Source: CAZEPJ01 sp964514105
Lineage (GTDB): Bacteria; Desulfobacterota; Desulfocorpusculales; Desulfocorpusculum
DNA length: 53,266 bases
Direction: 5' to 3'
NCBI GenBank assembly: GCA_964514105.1
Contig: CAZEPJ010000028.1
Span: 1-53,266 of the forward strand
This document shows positions 40,654-48,816 of this stretch, piece after piece (position 1 is the stretch's first letter; each line of letters starts with the position of its first letter). Both the position numbers and the translations under genes were made by a program. A model generated the notes under the pieces. It had not been told where the DNA came from. It ran no database searches and was given only the letters and a program-made list of their open reading frames with translations.

Positions 40654-42836
40654 TGGCGAGCCGGAAGCTTCGCAAGGAGATCGAGGAGAAGCTCAGGGAC
40701 GAAGTCCTGCGCGCCAACCTGGGACGGTTCGCCGAGGCCTATCCCATCGCCCGGGTCAAGGCCTTCGAAAACGTCGAGGATCTGGAGGCCCTTCGCGACT
40801 CCCTTCGGAAGATGAAGATCGACACGGTGGAGCGAATCGGAGAGGTGGCCCGTCGGTTCGAGGCCGAGGCCGTGAGTCGCGGAGCCAGGGTGTTCCGCGC
40901 GGCCTCGGGGGAGGACGTCAAGGGCTACCTGGCAGGGCTGTGCAAGGAGAAAGGTGTCAAGCGGGTGGTCAAGTCCAAGTCCATGGCCTCCGAGGAGATC
41001 GACCTGACCCCATACCTGGAGCAACTCGGCATCCGGGTGAAGGAGACGGATCTCGGCGAATGGATCGTGGCCCTGGCGGGACAAAAGCCCTCCCACATGG
41101 TCATGCCCGCCATCCACCTCAGCCGGCAGCAGGTGGCCCAGTATTTCTCCAGGGAGCTGGCCAAGGATGTCCCATCGGACATCCCCATTCTGGTCCAGGA
41201 GGCCAGGCAGAGCCTGCGCCAGGAGTTCCTCCTGGCGGACATGGGGATATCCGGGGCCAATTTCGGCATTGCCGAGAACGGGGCCATCGGTATTGTGACC
41301 AATGAGGGGAACGGGCGGCTGGTCACAACCCTGCCCCGAATCCATGTGGTCATCATGGGCTACGAGAAGCTGATTCCCAAGATCACTGACGCCGCGATCA
41401 TCCTGAGGCTTCTGCCCAGGGGCGCCACGGCACAGCTCATGACCAGTTACATGACCCTCATCTCGGGCCCGACTCCCACGATGGTGCGTCGGGACGGCGT
41501 CTGGGTGGAGGAGCAAAAAGAGCTCCACATCGTTTTGTTGGACAACGGTCGGCTCAACGCCGCCCGGGACGACAAGCTCAAGCAGGTCTTTCAATGCGTT
41601 CGGTGCGCCTCCTGCCTCAACGTCTGTCCCGTCTACACCTTGGTGGGCGGACATGTGTACGGGGGCCATACGTACGCTGGGGGGATCGGGGCCATACTGA
41701 CGGCCTTCCTCAGCGGGCTGAAGGAGTTCGAGAAGTTCAACGAGCTGTGCATCGGGTGCCGCCGGTGCACCGAGGTCTGTCCGGGGAAGATCGACATCCC
41801 GGGCATCATCGAGGAACTTCGCGTTCGGACGGTGAGGGAACAGGGCCTCCCCTGGGCCGTGCGGATGGCCTTCGAGAACGTCTTCGCCAACCGCCGGGTC
41901 TTTCATCGCCTGTTGCGCCTGGCAGCCATCGGCCAGAAGCCGGTGCAATCCGGGCGCCTCATCCGGCATCTCCCCTTGTTCCTATCGGGTTTGGCCAGGG
42001 ACCGCAGTCTTCCCGCCATCGCCGCCGTTCCGTTGAGGGATCGGATCGGGCGGCTGGGAAAGGCCCCCGGGAAACCAGTCAAGCGGATCTCCTTCTTCAG
42101 CGGCTGCACCATCGATTTCGTCTTTCCCGAGACGGGCGAGTCGGTCTTCAAGGTCCTTCAGGACCTTGACCTGGAGGTCGTCTTCCCGGACGCCCAGAGC
42201 TGCTGCGGCAAGCCGGTGGCTGCCCTGGGGGACATGGAGACCGTCAAGCGTATCGCCAGGCAGAACATCGAGGCCCTGGAGGCCTCGACGCCCGATGTCA
42301 TCATTGCGGCCTGCCCCACGTGCATGGAGACCCTCCACGGCTACGGAGAACTCCTCAGGGACGACCCCCGCTGGCGCGGCAGGGCCCAAGCGGTCTCCGA
42401 AAAGGTCAGGGAGTTTTGCAGTTTTGTCGCGGAGGAATACGAGCGGCGGGGCCGCCTGCGCAGGGCCTCCGAGGCGCGGGGCGAGAAGGTGACTTACCAC
42501 GATTCCTGCCACATGAAACGGGTCCTGGGCATTTACCGGGCCCCCCGGGAGCTTCTTGCGGGGGTGGGAGGGCGGGAACTCGTTGAAATGAAGGACTCGG
42601 ACAAGTGCTGCGGCATGTCAGGTGCCTTCGGTCTCAAGTACGCCGAGCTTTCCATGCCGATCCTTAAACAGAAGATCGACAGCATCGTGGAGACGGGGGC
42701 CGACCTCGTCGCAGTGGCCTGCTCGGGCTGCATGGTCCAGATCCAGGGAGGGCTGGACAAGCAGGCGCCGGGAGTCAGGGTGAAGCACGTGGCGGACATC
42801 TTGGCCGAGGGATTGGAGGCAGCCCCGGAGAGGTGA
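40653..42836 (+). CDS. Fused LutB-LutA-type lactate oxidation protein (LUD + 2x[4Fe-4S] + CCG)
   Basis: Protein of 727 aa. Residues about 50-300 form a LUD domain (KSMASEEIDLTPYLEQLGI, GANFGIAENGAIGIVTNEGN); two [4Fe-4S] motifs follow near 313 and 364 (CVRCASCLNVCP, CIGCRRCTEVCP); then two CCG domains (FFSGCTIDFVFP ... QSCCGKPV near 515 and HDSCHMKRV ... KCCGMSGAF near 650, CSGCMVQ). In Bacillus these modules are split between LutB and LutA; here they are one polypeptide. ATG 40653 overlaps the upstream LutC-like stop. Confidence 0.9.
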   Translation: MASRKLRKEIEEKLRDEVLRANLGRFAEAYPIARVKAFENVEDLEALRDSLRKMKIDTVERIGEVARRFEAEAVSRGARVFRAASGEDVKGYLAGLCKEKGVKRVVKSKSMASEEIDLTPYLEQLGIRVKETDLGEWIVALAGQKPSHMVMPAIHLSRQQVAQYFSRELAKDVPSDIPILVQEARQSLRQEFLLADMGISGANFGIAENGAIGIVTNEGNGRLVTTLPRIHVVIMGYEKLIPKITDAAIILRLLPRGATAQLMTSYMTLISGPTPTMVRRDGVWVEEQKELHIVLLDNGRLNAARDDKLKQVFQCVRCASCLNVCPVYTLVGGHVYGGHTYAGGIGAILTAFLSGLKEFEKFNELCIGCRRCTEVCPGKIDIPGIIEELRVRTVREQGLPWAVRMAFENVFANRRVFHRLLRLAAIGQKPVQSGRLIRHLPLFLSGLARDRSLPAIAAVPLRDRIGRLGKAPGKPVKRISFFSGCTIDFVFPETGESVFKVLQDLDLEVVFPDAQSCCGKPVAALGDMETVKRIARQNIEALEASTPDVIIAACPTCMETLHGYGELLRDDPRWRGRAQAVSEKVREFCSFVAEEYERRGRLRRASEARGEKVTYHDSCHMKRVLGIYRAPRELLAGVGGRELVEMKDSDKCCGMSGAFGLKYAELSMPILKQKIDSIVETGADLVAVACSGCMVQIQGGLDKQAPGVRVKHVADILAEGLEAAPER

Positions 42837-42873
42837 CGCCATTCAAGCCTTGCCCGGCGGCCTCGTCCCAACG

Positions 42874-44592
42874 TCACCCCCTGAGGAGGCTCCATGCGAT
42901 GCGAAAGAAGTGGAAGTTCCCTTTGAGGAGCGGCCACTTGATCTCTCGCTCCTCGCACAGGGTGCTGGCATTGACCTTCCGGATCTCCGGGGCCAATGCG
43001 GCCATGGCCATATCCCGTTCTCCCAGCGGGAGGTTGACGAGGTCGTCGATGCGCCCGATGAGCTCTTTCGCCAGGAGGATCCTCTCGTTCACCTCCCTGC
43101 AGGTCTCGCCATCGATGAGCCCGTATCGGCCCTTGATCTGATTGAGGCGCAAGGCGGCGCCGTACGTGGTCTCCACAATCTGAGCCCGGCTCATCCATCG
43201 GGTCTCGTAGCTTAGCGCGTACTTCCAGCTCGGCTGCAGAAGAGCCCCCTCGAACTCATCGAGTGTGCGGCAAAAAAGGGTGTATCCGAATGCCTCGGCG
43301 TTCTCGAAGATGGGGCTGCCGGGATCGATGAACGGCGCCAGGGGAGAGATGAAGGGAATGAGGCGCGGTCCGAACCGCTTGATGAGGTGCTCGGCGAAGT
43401 CCACGGTCGCCATGACCGATTCTGGGGTCTGCTTGGGCAGGCCGATCATGAAGAACAGATCGAACTTCCGGCAGCCCGCCTCCATGGCCCACTGGATGGT
43501 TTCCTCGATCTCATCGTTGCTGTAGTGCTTGCCGCTGGCCTTTCGCACCTCTGGGTCGTGGCTTTCCGGGGACATCTCGATGTTGAAATAGGGGAAGACC
43601 CGGGCGAGCTGGCGGAAGTAGCTCCTGGGGGCTCGGGTAAACAGCTCCAGGATCACGTGGTTCTTTACGGGGTGCCCCTCCAGGCCTTCCAGGACCCCCC
43701 TGGCGTACTCCTCCCCTCCCTGGCGCAGGTCCCCCACGACGAAGATCGGGGCCGAGGTGAACTGGCTGATATTGCGGATATCCTGGGCGATGCGTTGTGG
43801 GGATCGAAAGGCGGGTTGGGACCGATTGCCGAACAGCTTGATCCCGGGATGCCCGCCGCCGCAGAAGGAGCAGGCGTGCACGCAGCCTCGACAGGTCATC
43901 ACGGCGGTGATGGGGTACGACCACCAGTCGTGAATGGGGAGCATGCTGCTGATGTCCATGTGGCGCAGCGCCGTCCGCATCATGCGGCCGTAGCTGTTCT
44001 CGTAATGGTCAAGGGCCACCGGGACATGGGTCAGGGGATTGGCCACGACCTCTCCGGCCCTGGTCTTCCAGGAAAGGTTGGGAACGCCGCCAAGGTGGGG
44101 CTCGCAACCTCGACCCAGGGCCTCCAGCAGCATGCGCAGGGGCTCCTCGGCGGAGTCGCCCCGGATGACGAAGTCGACCTGCGGACGCTTGAGCAGCTCG
44201 CGGTGGAAATAGGAGGATGAGAACCCGCCGAAAATGACCGGGATCTGGGGGTGATGGCGCTTGCATATCTCGGCCACGGCCAGGCTCCCTTGCACGTGAG
44301 GGAGCCAGTGGAGATCGATCCCAAAGGCCCGCGGTCGAAGCCCACGAATGATCCCCTCCACGTCATACGACGGATTCTTGAGCATGCGCAAGGCCAAATT
44401 GACGATGCGCACTCTGATTCCGTGCTTCTCCAGGTATTCCGCCATGGTGGTAAAGCCGATGGGGTACATCTCGAAGATCGCCGTGGATGGGACCACATCG
44501 CTGATGGGTCCGAACATGATCGGACGCTTGCGGAAATCGTACACGCTGGGCGGGTGAAGGAGAACAAGATCGGCTTGCGAGAGCAGGCCCAT
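42874..44592 (-). CDS. B12-binding-domain radical SAM protein
   Basis: Protein of 572 aa. The N-terminal B12-binding-like Rossmann domain (LVLLHPPSVYDF, GFTTMAEYLEKHGIRVRIVN, PVIFGGFSSSYF) is followed by a radical SAM domain with the cluster motif CVHACSFCGG (CxxxCxxC) preceded by TAVMTCRG. The canonical His of B12-binding proteins (DxHxxG) is not evident. Family resembles TIGR04190-type proteins of unknown reaction. ATG 44592 follows GGAGG. It is a single gene between convergent and divergent neighbours, so substrate cannot be inferred. Confidence 0.85.
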   Translation of the reverse strand: MGLLSQADLVLLHPPSVYDFRKRPIMFGPISDVVPSTAIFEMYPIGFTTMAEYLEKHGIRVRIVNLALRMLKNPSYDVEGIIRGLRPRAFGIDLHWLPHVQGSLAVAEICKRHHPQIPVIFGGFSSSYFHRELLKRPQVDFVIRGDSAEEPLRMLLEALGRGCEPHLGGVPNLSWKTRAGEVVANPLTHVPVALDHYENSYGRMMRTALRHMDISSMLPIHDWWSYPITAVMTCRGCVHACSFCGGGHPGIKLFGNRSQPAFRSPQRIAQDIRNISQFTSAPIFVVGDLRQGGEEYARGVLEGLEGHPVKNHVILELFTRAPRSYFRQLARVFPYFNIEMSPESHDPEVRKASGKHYSNDEIEETIQWAMEAGCRKFDLFFMIGLPKQTPESVMATVDFAEHLIKRFGPRLIPFISPLAPFIDPGSPIFENAEAFGYTLFCRTLDEFEGALLQPSWKYALSYETRWMSRAQIVETTYGAALRLNQIKGRYGLIDGETCREVNERILLAKELIGRIDDLVNLPLGERDMAMAALAPEIRKVNASTLCEEREIKWPLLKGNFHFFRIAWSLLRG

Positions 44593-45003
44593 GAAGACCT
44601 CCGGAGATCAGCCGGAATCAGACTGCAGCATTTGATAGGATAGCGCCCGCGCGCGGGAAAAGTCACCCCTACCGGGGCGCCGGCAGATCCCTCTGCGCGG
44701 ATGGATCCGTCGTGAGGCAATGGGCCGCGGGCGGGATTGCGTCATGTCGTTCGCAGCCACCTGCTATGGGAGAGGCATGCGGCCAGGGGGGGGTGGGGCA
44801 GGCCTCGACCTGGGGATGGGTGTCCCACGAAGGGGGGCTTCGGGTCCCATGAGCGAGATCCGGGCAGAAGAAGGGCGGGGTCGGCTCTGGGGCGCCCAAG
44901 CCCCACTTGGGCCTGGGCGCGTGGGAAGGTCCCCGGCCTCCCGGTGACAACGGCCCCCCTCGGCTGTGTGGGTGGCCACTGAAGACGGCTCCAATCCGGA
45001 CGA

Positions 45004-45067
45004 CTCCGGGGACGGAGGATGTTCCCCGGGGAGGGCTGCAGAGATTCTTCCGGGGTTCTTTTTTTTT
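45004..45067 (+). terminator. Terminator-like structure, possibly the end of a small RNA
   Basis: A perfect hairpin CTCCG-GGGA-CGGAG (45004-45017), with a GGA in its loop, is followed by CCCCGG (45024-45029) pairing with CCGGGG (45050-45055) and then TTCTTTTTTTTT. The long inner loop makes it less compact than a standard terminator, but the T-run is the longest in the window. It is not downstream of any gene on this strand. Confidence 0.4.
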
Positions 45068-45104
45068 GGGGAACCTTTGGTCGGCCCCGGTGTCTCACTA
45101 ATCA

Positions 45105-45163
45105 GGAAACAAACTCCCGAAACCTCCTCTGCTTTGGCCCCCGTCCCCAGCGGGGGTTTTTTT
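45105..45163 (+). ncRNA. Candidate small RNA, tandem unit 1
   Basis: GGAAACAAACTCCC is followed by an unpaired AACCTCCT and ends in a textbook terminator: CCCCCG (45138-45143), loop TCCCCAG, CGGGGG (45151-45156), TTTTTTT. A second copy starts 124 bp downstream. The CCTCC stretch is complementary to Shine-Dalgarno sequences, as in C-rich regulatory RNAs. Possible promoter upstream: TTGGTC with TAATCA 16 bp later. No open frame with a ribosome site fits. Confidence 0.4.
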
Positions 45164-45228
45164 ATGTTCGTTTTGGCCTTTCCGCGCGGCGTTGGAACTT
45201 TCAGTCGCGATGGTTGTCTATCCAAACT

Positions 45229-45293
45229 GGAAACAGACTCCCTCAACCTCCTTCACCTTGGCCTCCGTTCCCCAGCGGAGGCCGTTCTTATTT
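45229..45293 (+). ncRNA. Candidate small RNA, tandem unit 2
   Basis: GGAAACAGACTCCC, then AACCTCCTT, then a terminator hairpin GGCCTCCG (45260-45267), loop TTCCCCAG, CGGAGGCC (45276-45283), tail GTTCTTATTT. Unit 1 and unit 2 share the GGAAACA.ACTCCC, AACCTCCT, TTGGCC and CCCAGCGG blocks, and the stem has changed on both arms (C/G in unit 1, T/A in unit 2 at the same level), which is compensatory and argues for selection on RNA structure. Confidence 0.4.
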
Positions 45294-45387
45294 GAGGCCT
45301 GTTGGCCTGGAAGTCAACGCCTTGTCTCACCCCGCTGATGGGTCCGCGCAAAGGTCCAGTTCGATCGGGCCAAGCTCAAGGGGAAGG

Positions 45388-45480
45388 CCATGTCCTCCGG
45401 GAGCCACCGAGAAAAACCCGGAGGACATGGGATGGGGTGTGTTTGAATCGGACCAGGTACCCAAAGCCTCCTCGGTGGTT
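45388..45480 (+). ncRNA. Large hairpin with possible pseudoknot
   Basis: CCATGTCCTCCGGG (45388-45401) and CCCGGAGGACATGG (45417-45430) form a perfect 14-bp stem. The 15-nt loop contains CCACCGAG (45404-45411), which is perfectly complementary to CTCGGTGG at 45471-45478, extendable to 10 pairs with one G-U. The result would be an H-type pseudoknot. No T-run follows, so it is not an intrinsic terminator. It lies between the tandem units and the repressor gene; no convincing protein frame crosses it. Confidence 0.4.
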
Positions 45481-45508
45481 GTTATGTCCTTACCATACAA
45501 TATATTTG

Positions 45509-45529
45509 GTGTCAAGAAAAAAATGACAC
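45509..45529. promoter_or_regulatory. Inverted repeat in an AT-rich patch
   Basis: GTGTCA-N9-TGACAC (45509-45514 and 45524-45529) with an A-tract spacer sits in the AT-rich stretch just downstream of the repressor gene's stop. On the minus strand TTGACA falls inside it. It may be a protein-binding site; the ligand is unknown. Confidence 0.3.
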
Positions 45530-45574
45530 AACATCTAGATATTCCTCGTGCCACTTACGATGGCTCCTGGTGAG

Positions 45575-46330
45575 CTACATCCCGGCGCTCACCAAGGTTC
45601 GGGCGTACCAGGTGACCCGGCCCAGAACCCGTACGGAGGCCGGGTCCGCCTCATATGGCGGGAAAGCCGAGCGGTTTTCTTGAATGATCCGGATACGGCC
45701 CGGTAGGGTCTCCACTCGTTTGATGGTGATGGTGCCTTCGATTCCAAGGGCGTAGATGCATCCGTCGTGAATCCTTGTGCGCCCGCCGTCGATCATGACC
45801 ACGTCTCCGTCCAGAATGGTCGGCGCCATGCCGGGTCCCTTCACGGCCATGAGCACCACTCGGCGCACATCCACCACCATACGCCTCAGCCAATCCTTGC
45901 GGAAGGCATAGTAGTCCCCCGTCCCCTCGCTGAGGACGAAGGCATCTCCATGGGGCGATAGGTGGGGTTCCACCATGGGAACGAAATCGAATTGAGTCGG
46001 GTCCGGGTTCGTCCAAGCCGGCACCACCAGATCCGGCTCCGGCCGCTGCGCGAAATGGGTCTCCGCCGTCCCCCACAGCGCCGCCGCCACCCCGTGCACA
46101 TCCCGGGGGCCCGGGATCTGCGGCCGCTCCCCCTGCCCGGTAATGAACCACCCCGGATCCACCCCGAATCGTTCCCGGAGAAGGGCCACGAAGTCTGCGT
46201 CGGGCGAACGAACTCCCCGTTCATACCGAGCCAGGGTGCTCACGCTGACCCCCACCAGTCGTGCGAACTCCTCGCGCCCCATTCTCCCCCGAACCATGGC
46301 CAGTCGCACGCCGATCTCCTTGGCGCCCAT
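45575..46330 (-). CDS. XRE/S24 (CI/LexA-like) repressor with Gly at the catalytic Ser position
   Basis: Regulator of 251 aa. Residues about 6-60 are an XRE helix-turn-helix (GREEFARLVGVSVSTLARYERG). Residues about 125-245 are the S24 peptidase-like domain: the nucleophile motif, normally GDSM, reads KGPGMAPTI with Gly167 where Ser should be (codon GGC at 45830-45832, minus), while the general-base Lys204 is kept in TITIKRVE. Self-cleavage should therefore be lost, giving an SOS-insensitive repressor. GGGAGGG precedes ATG 46330. It faces an operator-promoter region at 46535 and a small membrane ORF, an immunity-region-like layout without other phage genes. Confidence 0.88.
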   Translation of the reverse strand: MGAKEIGVRLAMVRGRMGREEFARLVGVSVSTLARYERGVRSPDADFVALLRERFGVDPGWFITGQGERPQIPGPRDVHGVAAALWGTAETHFAQRPEPDLVVPAWTNPDPTQFDFVPMVEPHLSPHGDAFVLSEGTGDYYAFRKDWLRRMVVDVRRVVLMAVKGPGMAPTILDGDVVMIDGGRTRIHDGCIYALGIEGTITIKRVETLPGRIRIIQENRSAFPPYEADPASVRVLGRVTWYARTLVSAGM

Positions 46331-46534
46331 CTCGTCCCTCCCTCGTCCTGGACCGCGTCACAGAGTCGTGAAACCCATCTCGAGCTGGGGTCGCCATCCC
46401 AAGCCAGTCCGCAACTCGATGACCGCCACGAGCGCTGTAGCTTCCTGGCGCGGAGACCCCGGGCCATGATCTGGGGAAGCCGGGCCATGGTGACCGGCTG
46501 TCCATCTTTTTTGATGTCGCGAGCCACTATTGAT

Positions 46535-46572
46535 TTGACTTCCAATCCTATTGGATCTTATATTGGAGTCAA
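46535..46572 (+). promoter_or_regulatory. Promoter overlapped by repeated operator half-sites
   Basis: TTGACT (46535-46540) and TATATT (46559-46564) with an 18-bp spacer form a strong promoter reading away from the repressor. Half-sites TCCAAT (46541-46546), ATTGGA (46550-46555) and ATTGGA (46562-46567) lie on it; TCCAAT-CCT-ATTGGA is a perfect dyad, and TTGACTTCCAAT mirrors ATTGGAGTCAA (46562-46572) except for one base. The divergent S24-type repressor is the obvious candidate ligand. Confidence 0.55.
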
Positions 46573-46595
46573 TAATGATCTAGTCAGAGCATAAC

Positions 46596-46835
46596 ATGTC
46601 CATTTGGATAACACAAACACCTGCAGCGCCCGGGAGGGGCCATCGGACCATGGAACGGACTGGAACACGGGAAGGAGAGAAAGCCGAGAGGGTCTGTGCT
46701 GCGCCCGGAGCGGGATGGGTCCTGGATGACGCGATCCTGATGGAGATTCTCGACGCCATCCGCGGGTCGGCCCTGGGCGTTCTCGTGGGTGTCATCCTGC
46801 TCCTCTTCGGCCGTCATGGGGCGCAATGGTGGTGA
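46596..46835 (+). CDS. Small hypothetical membrane protein behind the operator
   Basis: A 79-aa frame beginning MSIWITQTPAAPGRG about 25 bp after the promoter's -10, with no clear ribosome site, so it might be leaderless or start at an internal codon. The last third is a hydrophobic segment (GSALGVLVGVILLLFG) preceded by a helix DDAILMEILDAIR. I do not recognise it. Its position under the repressor-type operator makes it the likely regulated gene. Confidence 0.45.
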   Translation: MSIWITQTPAAPGRGHRTMERTGTREGEKAERVCAAPGAGWVLDDAILMEILDAIRGSALGVLVGVILLLFGRHGAQWW

Positions 46836-46857
46836 CCCGGGTTCCCGCCGTTCCAGG

Positions 46858-48816
46858 TCAAAACGGCCGTTCTAGGTTCATTTGTGCCTCCAGCCGCTCC
46901 ATCCGGAGATGAAGCTCCTCCCATTCACTGGTCCATCCACCCACGTCCCCCTTAAGGCGCCGATACGCTTCGTGGAGAGCCCTGGCGCGATCCGGCGTGC
47001 GGTACAGCTCCGGGGAAGCCATCTCGGCCTCCATCTCCTTCAAGCGGCAAGTCGCCTCATCCACCCGCGCCTCGATGGCAGCAATGGCCTCTTCCAAAGG
47101 TGCCCGAAGGCGGAAGAAGCGGTTGCGCCACTCGGCCTCCAGGCGCTTCTGCTCTTTGTCCCGCCGGGGGGCGCGATCGGATACCTCCGGGGGCACCGCC
47201 CCATCCGGCGACGAGGACTTCATCCAGACCTTCTCGTAGTCGTCATAGGTCCCGGGCAGGAGGTCCCATCCGCCGGGCCGCAAGGCCAAGATGTGGGTGG
47301 CCACCGCGGTCATGAGCCTTCGGTCGTGTGTGACCAGGCAGAGCGTCCCACGGAACGCGTTCATGGCTGTCTCCAAGACCTCCCTGGCGCCGATGTCCAG
47401 ATGGTTGGTGGGCTCGTCCAGCAGCAGCAGGTTCGCGCCGGCCAGGAGGATCTTGCACAGAAGCAGGCGGCTCTTCTCCCCTCCGCTCAGGACCCGCACC
47501 TTCTTGAACACATCGTCGCCGCGGAACTGGAAGGCTCCCAGCAAGTCCCGCAACTCACCCTGTTGCACACGGGCGGCCGAGTCCGCCAACTCCTCCAGGA
47601 CGCTCTTGTCCGGTTGCAGCTGGTCCATCTGGTGCTGGGCGAAGTATGCCAGTTTGACGCCGTGCCCCACGCGGCGGGTACCCCTGAGCGGCGTCGTCTG
47701 CCCCGCCAGGATCCTGAGCAGGGTACTCTTGCCCGATCCGTTGGGCCCCAAGAAGGCCACGCGATCACCCCTCTGGAGCAAGAGGGACGCGCCCTCGTAC
47801 AGGGGCCGTCCGTCATAGCCATGGACGATGTCTTCCAACTCCAGGACCACGCGCCCCGTGGGCGGGGGCACGGGGAAGCAAAACCTCAGGTCCTCCACCC
47901 GCACCGGGGGTTCGATGCGCTCCATCTTCTCCAAGGCCCTAAGGCGACTTTGGACCTGCCGCGCCCGGTCCTTGCGCGACCGGTTTCTCTCGACGAACCG
48001 TTCCACCTGTCGAAGCTGTTCCTGCTGGGTCCGGTACGCCGCCCAGCGCTGCTCTTCGCGCCGCGCCTTTTCCTTGCGGAAGGCATCATAGTTGCCCACG
48101 TAGGACGTCACGCCCTTGTCCTCGATCTCCACGATTCGGTGCACCACTTTGTTCAGGAACGCACGGTCGTGGGAGATGACGAGGACCGCCGATGGGGCCT
48201 GGCACAAGTACTGCTCCAGCCAGCGCAGGGAGTCCAGATCCAGGTGGTTTGTGGGTTCGTCCAGGAGTAGCAGATCGGGGTCGCTCAGCAGGAGCCTGGC
48301 TAGGGCAACGCGCATGATCCACCCGCCGCTCAGGGTATCCACCGGGCGCTCCATGTCCTGGGGGAGAAAACCCAGGCCCATGAGGATCTTCTCGGCCCTG
48401 GGCCTCAGATCGTATCCCCCGAGGTGGGCATACTGCTCCAGCAGGTGAGCCAGTCGGGCGGCCAGCTCCTCCCGGGCCGGACCCGTCGCCGTGTCCAGTT
48501 CGCCCTCCACGGCCCTCATCTCCGCCTCCACCCCGCGGGTCGCCTGAGCCACTTCCATGACCTGCTCCAGCACGGTGCGTCCTCGAAAGACCAGGATGTC
48601 CTGCGGCAGATATCCCATGCGCACATGCCGGGCCTGGTAAATCTCGCCCTGGTCGGGCGACACCTCTCCCAGAAGCATGCGCACGAGCGTGCTCTTCCCG
48701 CACCCGTTGGGTCCCACAAGACCCACCTTCTCGCCGAAATTGACGTGGAAGCTCGCTCCCTTGAAGAGATCCTGCCGGCCGTAGAATTTGGTGATCTGAT
48801 TGGCAGCGATGAGCAT
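46858..48816 (-). CDS. ABC-F family ATPase
   Basis: Soluble ribosome-associated ABC protein of 652 aa with two nucleotide-binding domains and no membrane domain. Walker A motifs are GPNGCGKST and GPNGSGKST; signatures are LSGGWIMRVALARLLL and LSGGEKSRLLL; both Walker B sites are LLLLDEPTNHLD. The inter-domain linker (EKARREEQRWAAYRTQQEQL) is the P-site-tRNA-interaction-type helix, and the C-terminal 90 residues form a coiled coil. Closest to the Uup/YheS/YdiF group. ATG 48816 is used. Divergent from the next small gene. Confidence 0.92.
   Translation of the reverse strand: MLIAANQITKFYGRQDLFKGASFHVNFGEKVGLVGPNGCGKSTLVRMLLGEVSPDQGEIYQARHVRMGYLPQDILVFRGRTVLEQVMEVAQATRGVEAEMRAVEGELDTATGPAREELAARLAHLLEQYAHLGGYDLRPRAEKILMGLGFLPQDMERPVDTLSGGWIMRVALARLLLSDPDLLLLDEPTNHLDLDSLRWLEQYLCQAPSAVLVISHDRAFLNKVVHRIVEIEDKGVTSYVGNYDAFRKEKARREEQRWAAYRTQQEQLRQVERFVERNRSRKDRARQVQSRLRALEKMERIEPPVRVEDLRFCFPVPPPTGRVVLELEDIVHGYDGRPLYEGASLLLQRGDRVAFLGPNGSGKSTLLRILAGQTTPLRGTRRVGHGVKLAYFAQHQMDQLQPDKSVLEELADSAARVQQGELRDLLGAFQFRGDDVFKKVRVLSGGEKSRLLLCKILLAGANLLLLDEPTNHLDIGAREVLETAMNAFRGTLCLVTHDRRLMTAVATHILALRPGGWDLLPGTYDDYEKVWMKSSSPDGAVPPEVSDRAPRRDKEQKRLEAEWRNRFFRLRAPLEEAIAAIEARVDEATCRLKEMEAEMASPELYRTPDRARALHEAYRRLKGDVGGWTSEWEELHLRMERLEAQMNLERPF

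Noticed and set aside
42841..42873. Possible terminator between the fused Lut protein and the radical SAM gene
   Set aside because: The 37-bp gap between convergent stops has no stable hairpin with a T-run.
45105..45293. CRISPR-like direct repeats
   Set aside because: Only two imperfect copies, each containing a terminator; no cas genes and no spacer pattern.
45388..45430. 14-bp inverted repeat as an intrinsic terminator or IS end
   Set aside because: No T-run follows, and no transposase or target duplication is found nearby.
45019..45573. 184-codon open frame across the structured intergenic region
   Set aside because: No ribosome site, no recognisable protein pattern, and it runs through two terminators and the large hairpin. 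The RNA/DNA structure explains the sequence better.
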